Assembly (NCBI RefSeq): GCF_016595245.1
Contig: NZ_JAENHM010000044.1
Span: 62,001 to 126,000 of the forward strand
Source: Azospirillum endophyticum
GTDB lineage: Bacteria; Pseudomonadota; Alphaproteobacteria; Azospirillales; Azospirillaceae
Length of the DNA stretch: 64,000 bases
Reading direction: 5' to 3'
In this document: piece by piece, positions 8,998 to 17,215 of the stretch
How positions within the stretch are numbered: the stretch's first letter is position 1
Layout: the number at the start of each line of letters is the position of its first letter
Made by a program: the position numbers and the translations under genes
The notes under the pieces: generated by a model
The model's input: only the letters and a program-made list of their open reading frames with translations
Told to the model about the DNA's origin: nothing
Database searches by the model: none

Positions 8998-10583
8998 CCA
9001 TCCGGCGGGGCGAGATCCAGGCGCCGGACGATGCCGATGTTGGTCATGAAGGCCTCGTCATGGCTGACCAGCAGGATCGCGCCGTCATAGGATCGCAGCC
9101 CCGCTTCCATGGCCTCGATCGACTCGATGTCCAGATGGTTGGTCGGCTCGTCCAGGATCAGCAGCGCCGGTGGCCGCGTCCCTCCGAGCACACAGGCGAG
9201 GCCGGCGCGTAGCGTCTGTCCGCCGCTCAACGTCCCGACCTGTTGCAGGGCGGCATCCGCCCGGAACAGGAAGCGGGCGAGCGCGGCCCGGCAGGCGTTG
9301 TCGGTTTCCCCAGGGTTGAGGCGCCTGAAATTGTCGAGGATCGAGGCGGCGGGTTCGAGGATACCGACGCGCTGGTCGAGCAGGGCGAAATCGACGGCGA
9401 CCGACACCGTTCCCCGGACCGGTGGGATGCCGCCGGCGATCAGCGTCACCAGCGTCGTCTTGCCCGAGCCGTTCGGTCCGACGATGGCGACCCGTTCCGG
9501 CCCTTCGATGGTGAAGGAGAGATCGCGGATGACCGGATCGCCGGGGTCGTGGCCGGCGGTGACGCCGTCCAGCCGCAGGACGGTCCGGTTCGGCGGAAGC
9601 CCGGTGGACGGCAGCGCCACCGAAAGATCCCGCAGGATCTCAATTCGGGACCGTGCCGACGCCAGCGCCGCCTGTGCCTCCGCCCGCTGGCGATCGGCCA
9701 GCTTGGCGCCGGCGCCCCGGCTGGCCTCGGCATTGCTCTTCCGCGTCCCCAGGAGGATGCGGGGCATGTCGCCCTGCGCCGCCTTGCGTGACCCGGCCGC
9801 ATCCCACCGGTCCTTCTGTTCCGCCGCGCGCTGGGTCTTGCGCCGGACTTCCGCCGCCTGTGTCTCGGCATGGGCCAGATCCTGCTGCGCCGCCTCCAGT
9901 TCCGTCGCCTTGCGCTCGCGATAGCGTGTCCAGTTGCCGCCGTAGCGTGTCGCTCCCAGCGAGGTCAGTTCGACGATGGCATCCATCCGGTCGAGCAGTT
10001 CGCGGTCGTGGCTGACCACGATCGCCCCGGCCCGCCAGCCGGCGAGGAGGGCGATCACCGCCTCCCGGCCGGGACGGTCGAGGTTGTTGGTCGGCTCATC
10101 GAGCAGCAGGAAATCCGGTGCGGCGAAGACCGCCGCGGCGAGGCTGGCGCGCGTCCGCTGCCCGCCCGAAAGCTCCGTCAGCCGCGTGTCGGGACCGGCG
10201 TCGAGCCCGACGCGGCCCAGGGCGGCGATGATGCGGTCCGCCAGTGTCCAATCGGCATCCGCCAATTCCTCGGCGTCCGCCGCCCCGGCCTCGGCGCGGC
10301 GCAGGAGGGCGAGCGCCCTGGCGACGCCGAACAGATCCGCCACCGTTTCCCGCTCGTCGGGCTGGACCGACTGTTTCAGCAGGCCGAATGTGCCGTTTGC
10401 CCGGATGCCGCCGGCGAGCGGCTGAAGCTCCCCGGTGATGATTTTCAGAAGGGTCGACTTGCCAATTCCGTTCCGCCCGACCAAGCCGGTGCGTTCCTGT
10501 CCGAAATTCAGGTCGAGATCGTTCAGGACCACATGGCCGTCGGGCGTCGCCCAGCAGATCCGGGACAGGGTGATGGATGTCAT
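8985..10583 (-). CDS. ABC-F family ATPase (duplicated ATP-binding protein)
   Basis: The 532-residue soluble protein has two ATPase domains and no membrane segments. Domain 1 has GRNGIGKST, LSGGQ and LLLDEPTNNLD; domain 2 has GPNGSGKTT, LSGGQ and LILDEPTNHLD. Between them is a charged, Ala-rich linker of about 80 residues, as in ABC-F proteins that act on ribosomes. Some relatives protect against ribosome-targeting antibiotics and others are housekeeping. ATG 10583 is the natural start because it opens directly into domain 1. The gene is divergent from a TetR and shares with it a palindromic intergenic site. Confidence 0.87.
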   Translation of the reverse strand: MTSITLSRICWATPDGHVVLNDLDLNFGQERTGLVGRNGIGKSTLLKIITGELQPLAGGIRANGTFGLLKQSVQPDERETVADLFGVARALALLRRAEAGAADAEELADADWTLADRIIAALGRVGLDAGPDTRLTELSGGQRTRASLAAAVFAAPDFLLLDEPTNNLDRPGREAVIALLAGWRAGAIVVSHDRELLDRMDAIVELTSLGATRYGGNWTRYRERKATELEAAQQDLAHAETQAAEVRRKTQRAAEQKDRWDAAGSRKAAQGDMPRILLGTRKSNAEASRGAGAKLADRQRAEAQAALASARSRIEILRDLSVALPSTGLPPNRTVLRLDGVTAGHDPGDPVIRDLSFTIEGPERVAIVGPNGSGKTTLVTLIAGGIPPVRGTVSVAVDFALLDQRVGILEPAASILDNFRRLNPGETDNACRAALARFLFRADAALQQVGTLSGGQTLRAGLACVLGGTRPPALLILDEPTNHLDIESIEAMEAGLRSYDGAILLVSHDEAFMTNIGIVRRLDLAPPDGQRM

Positions 10584-10604
10584 GCGACGCCCCCGGTTGG
10601 ATGC

Positions 10605-10636
10605 CTGGTATCGGCACGCAGTCGTGCTGATACCAG
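10605..10636. promoter_or_regulatory. Palindromic operator candidate between ABC-F gene and tetR
   Basis: Two 13-bp arms (CTGGTATCGGCAC and GTGCTGATACCAG) with one mismatch flank a 6-bp spacer. The site starts 22 bp from the ABC-F start codon and lies 82 bp from the chosen TetR start. Its size and position fit a TetR-dimer operator controlling both genes. An mRNA hairpin in the ABC-F leader is the alternative. Confidence 0.55.
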
Positions 10637-10718
10637 ACGATGATGGAAAACGCAACGCGGCTGTGCTGTTTTGGCGATGACCGGAAGTCGAGATGACCGG
10701 GAAGCGATGGGAGCGAGC

Positions 10719-11360
10719 ATGGACGCCGGCCGACGCAAGCCAGGAGGGAGACCGACCAGGGAGCAGGCAGAGGCCATCGATGCGCGCATCCTGGATGGTG
10801 CAAGGGCCGTCTTCTGCCGCAAGGGCGTCGCCGGCAGCGGCATGGAGGAGGTTGCCGCCGAACTCGGCATCTCCAAGCACACGCTTTACCGCCGCTATTC
10901 CAACAAGGCGGCGCTTCTCGAAGCCGTGGTCGGGCTTGACGTCGGCCGATTCCGCCAAGCCTTGTCGGACGCCGCTGCCGGCGAGGACGGAACGGGAACG
11001 CTCGACGCGCTGCGCCGCGCCGCCTTCCGCTATGTCGAGATCGGATCGTCGCGCGGCTATGCCGCCTTCTATCTCTCCGTCAGCGCGGAGGCCGCGATCT
11101 CGCCGGATCTCCGGGAGCGGCTGGCTTCCTGGTCCCGCGATGCGTTGGAGCCGCTGGTCGGCTGCGTTGCGGCTGCGCAGAGCGTGGGTGATCTGCGGAC
11201 CGGCGATCCCATCACGGTCTGCGCGATCCTGGTCGACTTGCTGGAGGGCGTCAACAACCGGATCCGGCTCGGCGACGACACAGCGGCCGTCGCGCCGTCG
11301 CTGACGCGTCTGTTCGAGGAACGCTGGGCCGTCTTCATCGCCGCTCTCGGGGGCGGCTAG
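10719..11360 (+). CDS. TetR/AcrR family regulator
   Basis: The N-terminal helix-turn-helix is clear (ARAVFCRKGVAGSGMEEVAAELGISK, HTLYRRYSNK), and a C-terminal TetR ligand domain follows. Several in-frame starts exist (ATG 10677, 10707, 10719). I use 10719 because GGGAG lies about 5 nt before it and the resulting N-terminus is typical; the longest ATG form would begin at 10677. It is divergent from the ABC-F gene and probably represses it through the palindrome between them. Confidence 0.85.
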   Translation: MDAGRRKPGGRPTREQAEAIDARILDGARAVFCRKGVAGSGMEEVAAELGISKHTLYRRYSNKAALLEAVVGLDVGRFRQALSDAAAGEDGTGTLDALRRAAFRYVEIGSSRGYAAFYLSVSAEAAISPDLRERLASWSRDALEPLVGCVAAAQSVGDLRTGDPITVCAILVDLLEGVNNRIRLGDDTAAVAPSLTRLFEERWAVFIAALGGG

Positions 11361-11367
11361 GCCGGGT

Positions 11368-12702
11368 TCAGCCGAGCGTCACCTCGGCGCAGAGGCCGCC
11401 GGCGTGCCGGTTCCGCAGTGTCAGCGACCCGCCGATCGCCAGCGCCAGTTGGTGGGCGATGGCCAGTCCCAGCCCGGTTCCTCCGGAATCACGGTTGCGG
11501 GATTGTTCAAGCCGGTAGAAGGGCTGAAGCACCGCACCGAGCTGATTCTCCGGAATGCCGGGGCCGTTGTCGCGGACCGTGATAGCGATTCGGCCGCTGC
11601 CGTCCCGGGTCACCATGAGCTCGGCTTCCCCGGCGAATTTCAGGGCATTGTCGATCAGGTTGGTCAGGATGCGGCGCAATGCATGCGGCCGGGTGGTCAG
11701 GATCGCACCGGGCATTCCATGGACGGCCACCGGCATGCCCATGTCCTGATAGTCGAAGGCGATGCTCTCGACGAAGGAGCCGACGTCGATGCGCGCCGGT
11801 GTCTCGACATCGCCATGGGCGCTGCGCGCATAGGCAACTCCTTCGCGCACCAGCCGTCCGATCTGGGAAAGATCCCGGAGCAGCCGCTCCTTCTCCGGGC
11901 CATCCTCCGCCATCTCCACCCGCAGCGTCATGCGGGTGATCGGCGTCTGCAGGTCGTGGGAGATGGCGGCGAGGATGCGCACGCGCTCCTCCAGGTAATG
12001 GGCGATCCTGTCGCGCATGGCGTTGAAGGCGGTCGCGGCATGGGCGACCTCGCTCGGGCCGTCCTCCTCCAACCGCGCCGCCTTGCCGGCGGGATCGAGC
12101 GTCTCGGCCGCCTTGGCGAAGCGGGCCAGCGGGCGGATCGCCTGCCGGACGGCCAGCCAGGAGCAGAGGGTCAGCAGCACGAGTTGGGCAGCCAGCAGCA
12201 GGGGAAGCCAAGGGGCGAGCGGCATGAGTGCCGGCGTCACGTCGACCGTCACCGGGGAGCCGTCGCGGAGCGTCACATGGGCTTGGAGATGCGGTTGGCT
12301 GCCGGGAATGCTCTCGACCACCACCGGGAAGCCGGGTCCGGCACCGGCGTTGATGGCCCGGGCGATCTCCGCGCCGCGTTTGCCCAGTTCCGGCACGCCC
12401 GGCAGGCCGGGACCCAGCTCATAGCGGTAGGTGCGCCGCTCCAGCACCGCCAGCCAGCGGCCACGCTCTTCCGGCGGCAGGCGATCGAGCAGGGCGACCG
12501 AGGTCGCCACATCCTGCTCCAGCGTGCCCAGCATCATCGCCTTGGCGGCATTGGTGCGTTCCAGGACCAGCGCACCGAAGGACAGTCCGTGCGCCGCGGC
12601 AAGCCCGGTCAGGAGAATGACGAACAGCCGCCAGCGCAAGCTGCGCGGCCGATGCAGGAGATGGCCGAACCGGCGGAATGCGCCCGTCACCGCGTCTGTC
12701 AT
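11368..12702 (-). CDS. Sensor histidine kinase, EnvZ/OmpR-partner type
   Basis: The 444 residues comprise a short cytoplasmic N-terminus, a membrane segment near residues 25-47, a periplasmic sensor of about 115 residues, a second membrane segment near 163-185, and a HAMP linker (RQAIRPLARFA). The dimerisation helix has AAISHDLQTPITR with phosphoacceptor H249. The ATPase domain has N-box NLIDNALKF, G1 DNGPGIP and G2 GTGLGLAI. The start overlaps the response-regulator stop by 4 bp, so the pair is coupled. The signal is unknown. Confidence 0.9.
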   Translation of the reverse strand: MTDAVTGAFRRFGHLLHRPRSLRWRLFVILLTGLAAAHGLSFGALVLERTNAAKAMMLGTLEQDVATSVALLDRLPPEERGRWLAVLERRTYRYELGPGLPGVPELGKRGAEIARAINAGAGPGFPVVVESIPGSQPHLQAHVTLRDGSPVTVDVTPALMPLAPWLPLLLAAQLVLLTLCSWLAVRQAIRPLARFAKAAETLDPAGKAARLEEDGPSEVAHAATAFNAMRDRIAHYLEERVRILAAISHDLQTPITRMTLRVEMAEDGPEKERLLRDLSQIGRLVREGVAYARSAHGDVETPARIDVGSFVESIAFDYQDMGMPVAVHGMPGAILTTRPHALRRILTNLIDNALKFAGEAELMVTRDGSGRIAITVRDNGPGIPENQLGAVLQPFYRLEQSRNRDSGGTGLGLAIAHQLALAIGGSLTLRNRHAGGLCAEVTLG

Positions 12703-13439
12703 GGCCGCGCTCTCGTGATCTCCACCGGCATCGCCAGCACATAGCCTTCGTTGCGGACGGTCTTGATGTGGCTGGGCTCGCGCGCATCGTCGCGCAAGCG
12801 CTGCCGGAGCCGGCTGACCAGCAGGTCGACCGAACGTTCGAACAGCTCCGCCTCGCGACCCTGTGTCAGGTTGAGGAGCTGGTCGCGTGACAGGACCCGT
12901 TGCGGGTGGTCGAGGAAGACGCGCAGCAGCCGGTATTCCGCACCGCTCAGTGCGACGGCGGTGCCGTCTCCGTCGAGCAGATGGCGGGCGATGGTGTCGA
13001 GCCGCCAGTTGCCGAAGCTCAGCAGCTGTCCAGCCTCGCTGATCTGGAGGTTGGGCGGCAGCATGCGCGCCCGGCGCAGGATCGCCTTGATGCGGGCCAG
13101 CAGCTCGCGTGCCGCGAAAGGCTTCGCCAGATAGTCGTCGGCCCCCATCTCCAGGCCGAGGATCCGATCCATTTCGTCGTTGCGCGCGGTCAGCATCAGG
13201 ACCGGCGTCGCGGCATGCCGGCCGGCGCGAAGCTCCCGGCACAGCACCAACCCGTCATCACCCGGCATCATGATGTCGAGCACGACGAGATCCACCCGGT
13301 CGTGCTCCAGGAACGACCGCATCTGCCGGCCGTCTGCGGCGAGGGTCACGCGCAGTCCGTTCCTCTTCAGATAGCCGGACACCAATTCCCTGATGTCGCG
13401 GTCGTCGTCGACGATCAGGACGTGGTCGATGTGATCCAT
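12699..13439 (-). CDS. OmpR-family response regulator
   Basis: The 246 residues include a receiver domain (acidic DDD at 11-13, phosphorylated D55 in VVLDIMMPG, K106 in LAKPF) and a C-terminal winged-helix domain ending in IKTVRNEGYVLAMPV. The ATG at 13439 opens directly into the receiver; the frame continues upstream but without family similarity. It lies upstream of its kinase in the operon and is divergent from the DipZ-type gene across a 405-bp A/T-rich gap. Control of that gene is possible but not shown. Confidence 0.9.
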   Translation of the reverse strand: MDHIDHVLIVDDDRDIRELVSGYLKRNGLRVTLAADGRQMRSFLEHDRVDLVVLDIMMPGDDGLVLCRELRAGRHAATPVLMLTARNDEMDRILGLEMGADDYLAKPFAARELLARIKAILRRARMLPPNLQISEAGQLLSFGNWRLDTIARHLLDGDGTAVALSGAEYRLLRVFLDHPQRVLSRDQLLNLTQGREAELFERSVDLLVSRLRQRLRDDAREPSHIKTVRNEGYVLAMPVEITRARP

Positions 13440-13844
13440 TCGGTCGAACCCCGCTGCTGTTCGGCGGTCTTGTGACGGGTGGAGACCTGCCCGCGTCCGG
13501 CGGTTTGTGTCGGCCTGTATCCGCCCCGTCGGCCGATACATGCCGGTACAAAAATCCCCCTACCGCAAGCCGGCGTCCGCATCGTTCCGTCTGGACAGCC
13601 CGCCTTCCGTCGATATATTTAGCGAAATAATAATTATGATGCAAACTTCTTAAGGGGATACCTCCATGCTTCGGCGCAGATTTCCGGCTGCCCTGTTCGG
13701 TTTGGCCCGGTCGCGGGCCGCCCTGATCGTCGAGGCGGCCGAAGCGGTCTCGCAGTGAACTCCCTCTTGATCTCCCTCGTGATCTCCCACTGATTTGCCG
13801 GGCCGGGCGCCAACCCGCACCCGGCCTTGCGAAAGGGTTCGACC
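13440..13844. other. Intergenic region between response regulator and dipZ-like gene
   Basis: This 405-bp gap has a strongly A/T-rich segment around 13610-13650 (cgatatatttagcgaaata and following), the likely promoter for the rightward gene. A 30-codon open frame with a ribosome-site-like AAGGGG lies at 13666-13758. No repeat, RNA gene or clear terminator was seen. Confidence 0.5.
13666..13758 (+). CDS. Possible 30-residue leader peptide
   Basis: A short frame starts at ATG 13666, after AAGGGG about 9 nt upstream, and encodes a peptide beginning MLRRRFPAALFG. It ends 86 bp before the dipZ-like gene. The basic N-terminus could be a leader or membrane-associated peptide, but the frame is short enough to occur by chance. 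Confidence 0.22.
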   Translation: MLRRRFPAALFGLARSRAALIVEAAEAVSQ

Positions 13845-15626
13845 ATGATCCTCTTTCTCGTCTCCTTCCTGGCGGGTGCCCTGACCATCGTCAGCCCCTG
13901 CATCCTGCCGGTCGTGCCCTTCGTCTTCTCCCGGGCGGGGCAGCCGCTGTTCCGCAGCGTCCTGCCGATGCTGCTCGGCATGGTGGCCAGCTTCGCCGGG
14001 GTCGCCACGTTGTCCGCCGTGGGCGGAGGCTGGGCGGTGGAAGCGAACGGGGCCGGGCGGGCCGTCGCCATCGCGCTGATGGCCGTGTTCGGATGGACGC
14101 TCCTATCGCCCCGCGCCGCGGCGATGCTCAGCCGCCCGCTGGTCGTTGCCGGCAACCGGCTGTCCGGTCGGGCCGGTGTCGCCGGATCGCTTCTGTTGGG
14201 CGTCGCCACCGGCCTGCTCTGGATGCCGTGCGCCGGGCCGATCCTCGGGCTGGTCCTGACCGGTGCGGCGCTTCACGGCGCCAGCCTGCAAACCACCCTG
14301 CTACTCGTGGCCTATGCGGCGGGTGCCGCGACCTCTTTGACGCTGGCCCTTCTGGCCGGCGGCCGGGTGCTGGCGATGATGAAGCGGTCGCTCGGCATCG
14401 GGGAGCGTCTGCGCCAGGGGCTCGGCATCGCCGTCCTCGCCGGCGTCGGCGTCATCGCCCTGGGGCTCGACACCGGGCTGCTGGCCCGCCTGTCCTATGC
14501 CGGAACGTCCGGCGTCGAACAGGCGCTGATCGACCGGTTCGCTCCTGCCGCTCCCTCTGCCCCTGCCGGAACGTCGGCTGCGCCGGAGACGTCGGCGACG
14601 GGTCTGGTGCTTGCCGATGCCCGGCGGGTCTACCGCAGCAGCCTGCCGGTCGAGGGCGTTCTTCCTTCCCTAGATGGTGCGACGGACTGGCTGAACTCAA
14701 AGCCGCTGACCACGGAGGAGCTGCGTGGAAAGGTCGTGTTGATCGATTTCTGGACCTACTCCTGCATCAACTGCATCCGGACGCTGCCGTACCTGCGGGC
14801 ATGGGCGGAGAAGTACAGGGACCAGGGGCTGGTGGTGGTCGGCGTCCATGCCCCGGAGTTCGCCTTTGAAAAGCGGATCGGGAACGTGCAGAAGGCGCTG
14901 GGGGATTTCGCCATCACCTACCCGGTGGCGATCGACAACGACTTCCGCATCTGGCGGGCGTTCGGCAACAGCTATTGGCCGGCCTTCTACGTCGCTGACG
15001 CCACCGGCCGGATCCGTCATCACCAGTTCGGCGAGGGTGGGTACGGGCAGACCGAACGGGTCATCCAGGATTTGCTGGCAGAGGCTGCCGCAGGACTGGA
15101 CGCTGGAGCCCGGGCCGGCGATGGCGGGCTGGTCAGCCCGGCGGGGCAGGGGGCACAGGCGCCCGCCGAACTCGGTGAAGTCCGCTCCGGCGAAACCTAT
15201 GTCGGCTACCGGCAGGCTGCGAACTTCGCGTCGCCGGAGCGGGACGGCATCGATCGGCCGCAGGACTATACGGTCGGCGCGCTGCGGCTGAACCACTGGG
15301 GGCTTTCGGGCAACTGGACGGTCGAGCCCGAGCAGGCGCGGCTGAACTGGGCGGGTGGGGCGATCGTCTACCGCTTCCGGGCCCGCGACCTGCACCTCAT
15401 CCTCGGTCCGACCCGGGACGGCCGGCCGGTCCGCTTCCAGGTCACGATCGACGGCATGGCGCCCGGGCCGGATCACGGAACGGACACGGACGCCGAGGGC
15501 TACGGTACCGTTTCGGAAACCAGGCTCTACCAGCTGGTGCGGCAGGCGGGCGCGGTGCGGGAGCGGACGTTCGAAGTGCGTTTCCTCGATGCCGGAGTCG
15601 ACGCTTACGCCTTCACCTTCGGCTGA
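13845..15626 (+). CDS. DipZ-type CcdA-thioredoxin fusion (disulfide/cytochrome c biogenesis)
   Basis: The 593-residue protein has three parts. Residues 1-215 form a CcdA-like membrane domain with the paired redox Cys in SPCILPVVP (C19) and MPCAGP (C129). Residues 265-420 form a TlpA/thioredoxin domain with active site SCINC (C307, C310). Residues 450-593 form a beta-sandwich tail typical of DipZ proteins. It should carry electrons from cytoplasmic thioredoxin across the membrane to extracytoplasmic thiols. I chose ATG 13845, preceded by GAAAGGG, over a TTG at 13827. The neighbouring OhrR-type regulator suggests a redox-stress context. Confidence 0.88.
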   Translation: MILFLVSFLAGALTIVSPCILPVVPFVFSRAGQPLFRSVLPMLLGMVASFAGVATLSAVGGGWAVEANGAGRAVAIALMAVFGWTLLSPRAAAMLSRPLVVAGNRLSGRAGVAGSLLLGVATGLLWMPCAGPILGLVLTGAALHGASLQTTLLLVAYAAGAATSLTLALLAGGRVLAMMKRSLGIGERLRQGLGIAVLAGVGVIALGLDTGLLARLSYAGTSGVEQALIDRFAPAAPSAPAGTSAAPETSATGLVLADARRVYRSSLPVEGVLPSLDGATDWLNSKPLTTEELRGKVVLIDFWTYSCINCIRTLPYLRAWAEKYRDQGLVVVGVHAPEFAFEKRIGNVQKALGDFAITYPVAIDNDFRIWRAFGNSYWPAFYVADATGRIRHHQFGEGGYGQTERVIQDLLAEAAAGLDAGARAGDGGLVSPAGQGAQAPAELGEVRSGETYVGYRQAANFASPERDGIDRPQDYTVGALRLNHWGLSGNWTVEPEQARLNWAGGAIVYRFRARDLHLILGPTRDGRPVRFQVTIDGMAPGPDHGTDTDAEGYGTVSETRLYQLVRQAGAVRERTFEVRFLDAGVDAYAFTFG

Positions 15627-15668
15627 GGAGAGGCCCGCATGGCCCCGAACCTCCGCATCCGATCTCTT

Positions 15669-16181
15669 TCACTTGGCGGCCTCCCGGAGGTTGTCGCGCA
15701 GTCGGGCCACCGCTCTCTGAAGAACGCGGAATTCGTCGGGCGGAAGCCCGGAGGCCTTCACCGTCAACTCGCCGAAGCCCAAGCCCCGCTCGCGGAGCTG
15801 GCGGCCGGCCTCGGTCAGGGAAACGCGGACGCTGCGCTCATCCTCGTCGTCGCGCGCCCGCGTCACATAGCCCATGGCTTCCAGCCGCTGCAGCATCGGC
15901 GTCATGGTGCTGGGTTCGAGGAACAGCTTTTCGCTCAGGCTCTTGACGGTCTGCCGGTCCTCCTCCCACAGGGCGATGATGGTGATGTACTGGGGGTAGG
16001 TGACGCCAAGCTGCTCCAGCACCGGCTTGTAGACCCGCGAATAGGCGAGGTTGGCGGAATAGATCGTGAAGCACATGAAATCCGCCAGCTTGGCGGTTTG
16101 CGACCTTGCGGCGGGCATGTCGGGAGCGGAGACGCCGTCGGCGGCGGTCTCGGCAGATGTGCTGGCGGGCTTGCGGCTCAT
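15669..16181 (-). CDS. ohrR: OhrR-type MarR family regulator
   Basis: The 170 residues match the OhrR branch of MarR proteins. FMCFTIYSANLAYSRVYKPVLEQLG carries the conserved peroxide-sensing Cys (C37), followed by TYPQYITIIALWE and the winged helix (EKLFLEPSTMTPMLQRLEAMGYV, then basic wing ARDDEDERS). Organic hydroperoxides oxidise the Cys and release the DNA. No ohr peroxidase gene is adjacent. The divergent neighbours are a small exported peptide and a GST, so these are the likely targets along with the regulator itself. Confidence 0.82.
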   Translation of the reverse strand: MSRKPASTSAETAADGVSAPDMPAARSQTAKLADFMCFTIYSANLAYSRVYKPVLEQLGVTYPQYITIIALWEEDRQTVKSLSEKLFLEPSTMTPMLQRLEAMGYVTRARDDEDERSVRVSLTEAGRQLRERGLGFGELTVKASGLPPDEFRVLQRAVARLRDNLREAAK

Positions 16182-16249
16182 GTCGTCACCGGGGGTTCCA
16201 TTGTCCTGATCACCATCGCAGCACCCGCCGGGCTCGGCAGGACGCCGAT

Positions 16250-16275
16250 GTGATTACGATCATAATGATTATCAC
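16250..16275. promoter_or_regulatory. A/T-rich imperfect palindrome before the peptide/GST unit
   Basis: An A/T-rich element runs from GTGATTA to ATTATCAC, with 18 of 26 positions symmetric, in the divergent region between the OhrR-type gene and the peptide gene. It is a candidate OhrR operator. Its core ATAATGATTATCA also resembles part of a Fur box. Confidence 0.4.
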
Positions 16276-16299
16276 ACCTTCACAGTAGGAGACAGGGCC

Positions 16300-16491
16300 A
16301 TGCGTGTCTTTCTTGCGCTGGCGGCGGCCGTCGGGTTGGCTGCCGCCCCCTGCGGCTGGGACGACGATCCGCGCGAGGCGCCGTCCATTCCGGCGCTGCT
16401 CTCATCGCCGCAACCAATTCCTTCCCCCGCCGCCTTGCTTCCGTCCCGGCCCGCCGCGGCGTGGCCGGCGGTGACCGCTCCCCACCAGTGA
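16300..16491 (+). CDS. Small exported peptide of unknown function
   Basis: This 63-residue product has a hydrophobic leader (MRVFLALAAAVGLAAAPC) followed by a Pro/Ala-rich tail. AGGAG lies 8 nt before the ATG. Its TGA stop overlaps the GAGGA ribosome site of the GST gene, so the two appear translationally coupled. I recognise no family. The single Cys lies near the end of the leader, but the preceding Pro makes it a poor lipobox. The coding call rests on the ribosome site, the leader and the coupling. Confidence 0.5.
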   Translation: MRVFLALAAAVGLAAAPCGWDDDPREAPSIPALLSSPQPIPSPAALLPSRPAAAWPAVTAPHQ

Positions 16492-16501
16492 GGACCAAGA
16501 C

Positions 16502-17137
16502 ATGAAGCTGTTCGAAGACCGGATCTCGTCGGCCGTCGCCCATGTACGGATCGTACTGGCCATGAAAGGGATCGAGGTCGAAAGCGTGCCGATCGCCATT
16601 CTCGGGGAAGAGGCGCGCAACCGGAGCGCCGATTATCTGGCAATCAATCCGCAGGGGCTCGTCCCGGCGCTCCTGACCGACGACGGCGCGTTGATCACAC
16701 AGTCGCTGGCGATCATCGAGTACCTCGACGAGCGGTTTCCCGAACCGGCGCTGCTGCCGGCCGATCCGGCCGAACGAGCCCTGGCCCGGTCGATCGCCCT
16801 GGTTGTCGCTTCGGATATCCATCCCCTCCTGCCGCCCCGGGTCGCGCAACGGCTGGGCGCTATTCCCGGCACCGATCCCACGACGGTCGCGGCATGGAAC
16901 CGCCACTGGATCGAGGAAGGATTGTCTGCGGTCGAAGCCCTGCTGTCCCGGCAGCAGCCAGGACCCTTCGCCGTCGGAAGCGCACCGTCGATCGCCGATA
17001 TCGTTCTCTTCCCGCAACTCGTCGGCGCGGAACGTGTGGGCCTTTCCTTCAATCAATGGCCGCGCATCGCCGCCGTCGTCCCGACACTGCGCAGCATTCC
17101 CGCATTCGCAGCCAACGCGCCGCTGCCCCGGTCATAG
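16502..17137 (+). CDS. Glutathione S-transferase, zeta/maleylacetoacetate isomerase-like
   Basis: The 211 residues have the GST order: an N-terminal thioredoxin-like domain with SSAVAHVRI in the zeta active-site position, then NPQGLVPALL with the cis-Pro and ITQSLAIIEYLDERFP for glutathione binding. An all-helical domain follows, with APSIADIVLFPQL. Zeta GSTs usually have SSCSxRVR, and here the Cys is missing, so isomerase activity is doubtful and general detoxification is possible. It sits in the OhrR-type regulator's divergent unit, consistent with peroxide or electrophile defence. Confidence 0.82.
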   Translation: MKLFEDRISSAVAHVRIVLAMKGIEVESVPIAILGEEARNRSADYLAINPQGLVPALLTDDGALITQSLAIIEYLDERFPEPALLPADPAERALARSIALVVASDIHPLLPPRVAQRLGAIPGTDPTTVAAWNRHWIEEGLSAVEALLSRQQPGPFAVGSAPSIADIVLFPQLVGAERVGLSFNQWPRIAAVVPTLRSIPAFAANAPLPRS

Positions 17138-17159
17138 GCGCGTAGCGCCGCCGACGCCT

Positions 17160-17192
17160 GGAATGCCCCGGTCGAAGGAGCCGGGGCATTCC
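17160..17192. terminator. Bidirectional terminator between GST and binding-protein genes
   Basis: Perfect 12-bp arms GGAATGCCCCGG and CCGGGGCATTCC flank a 9-nt loop, lying between two convergent stops. Confidence 0.65.
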
Positions 17193-17215
17193 CACGTTCG
17201 GGCCCTCCGTGTCGG

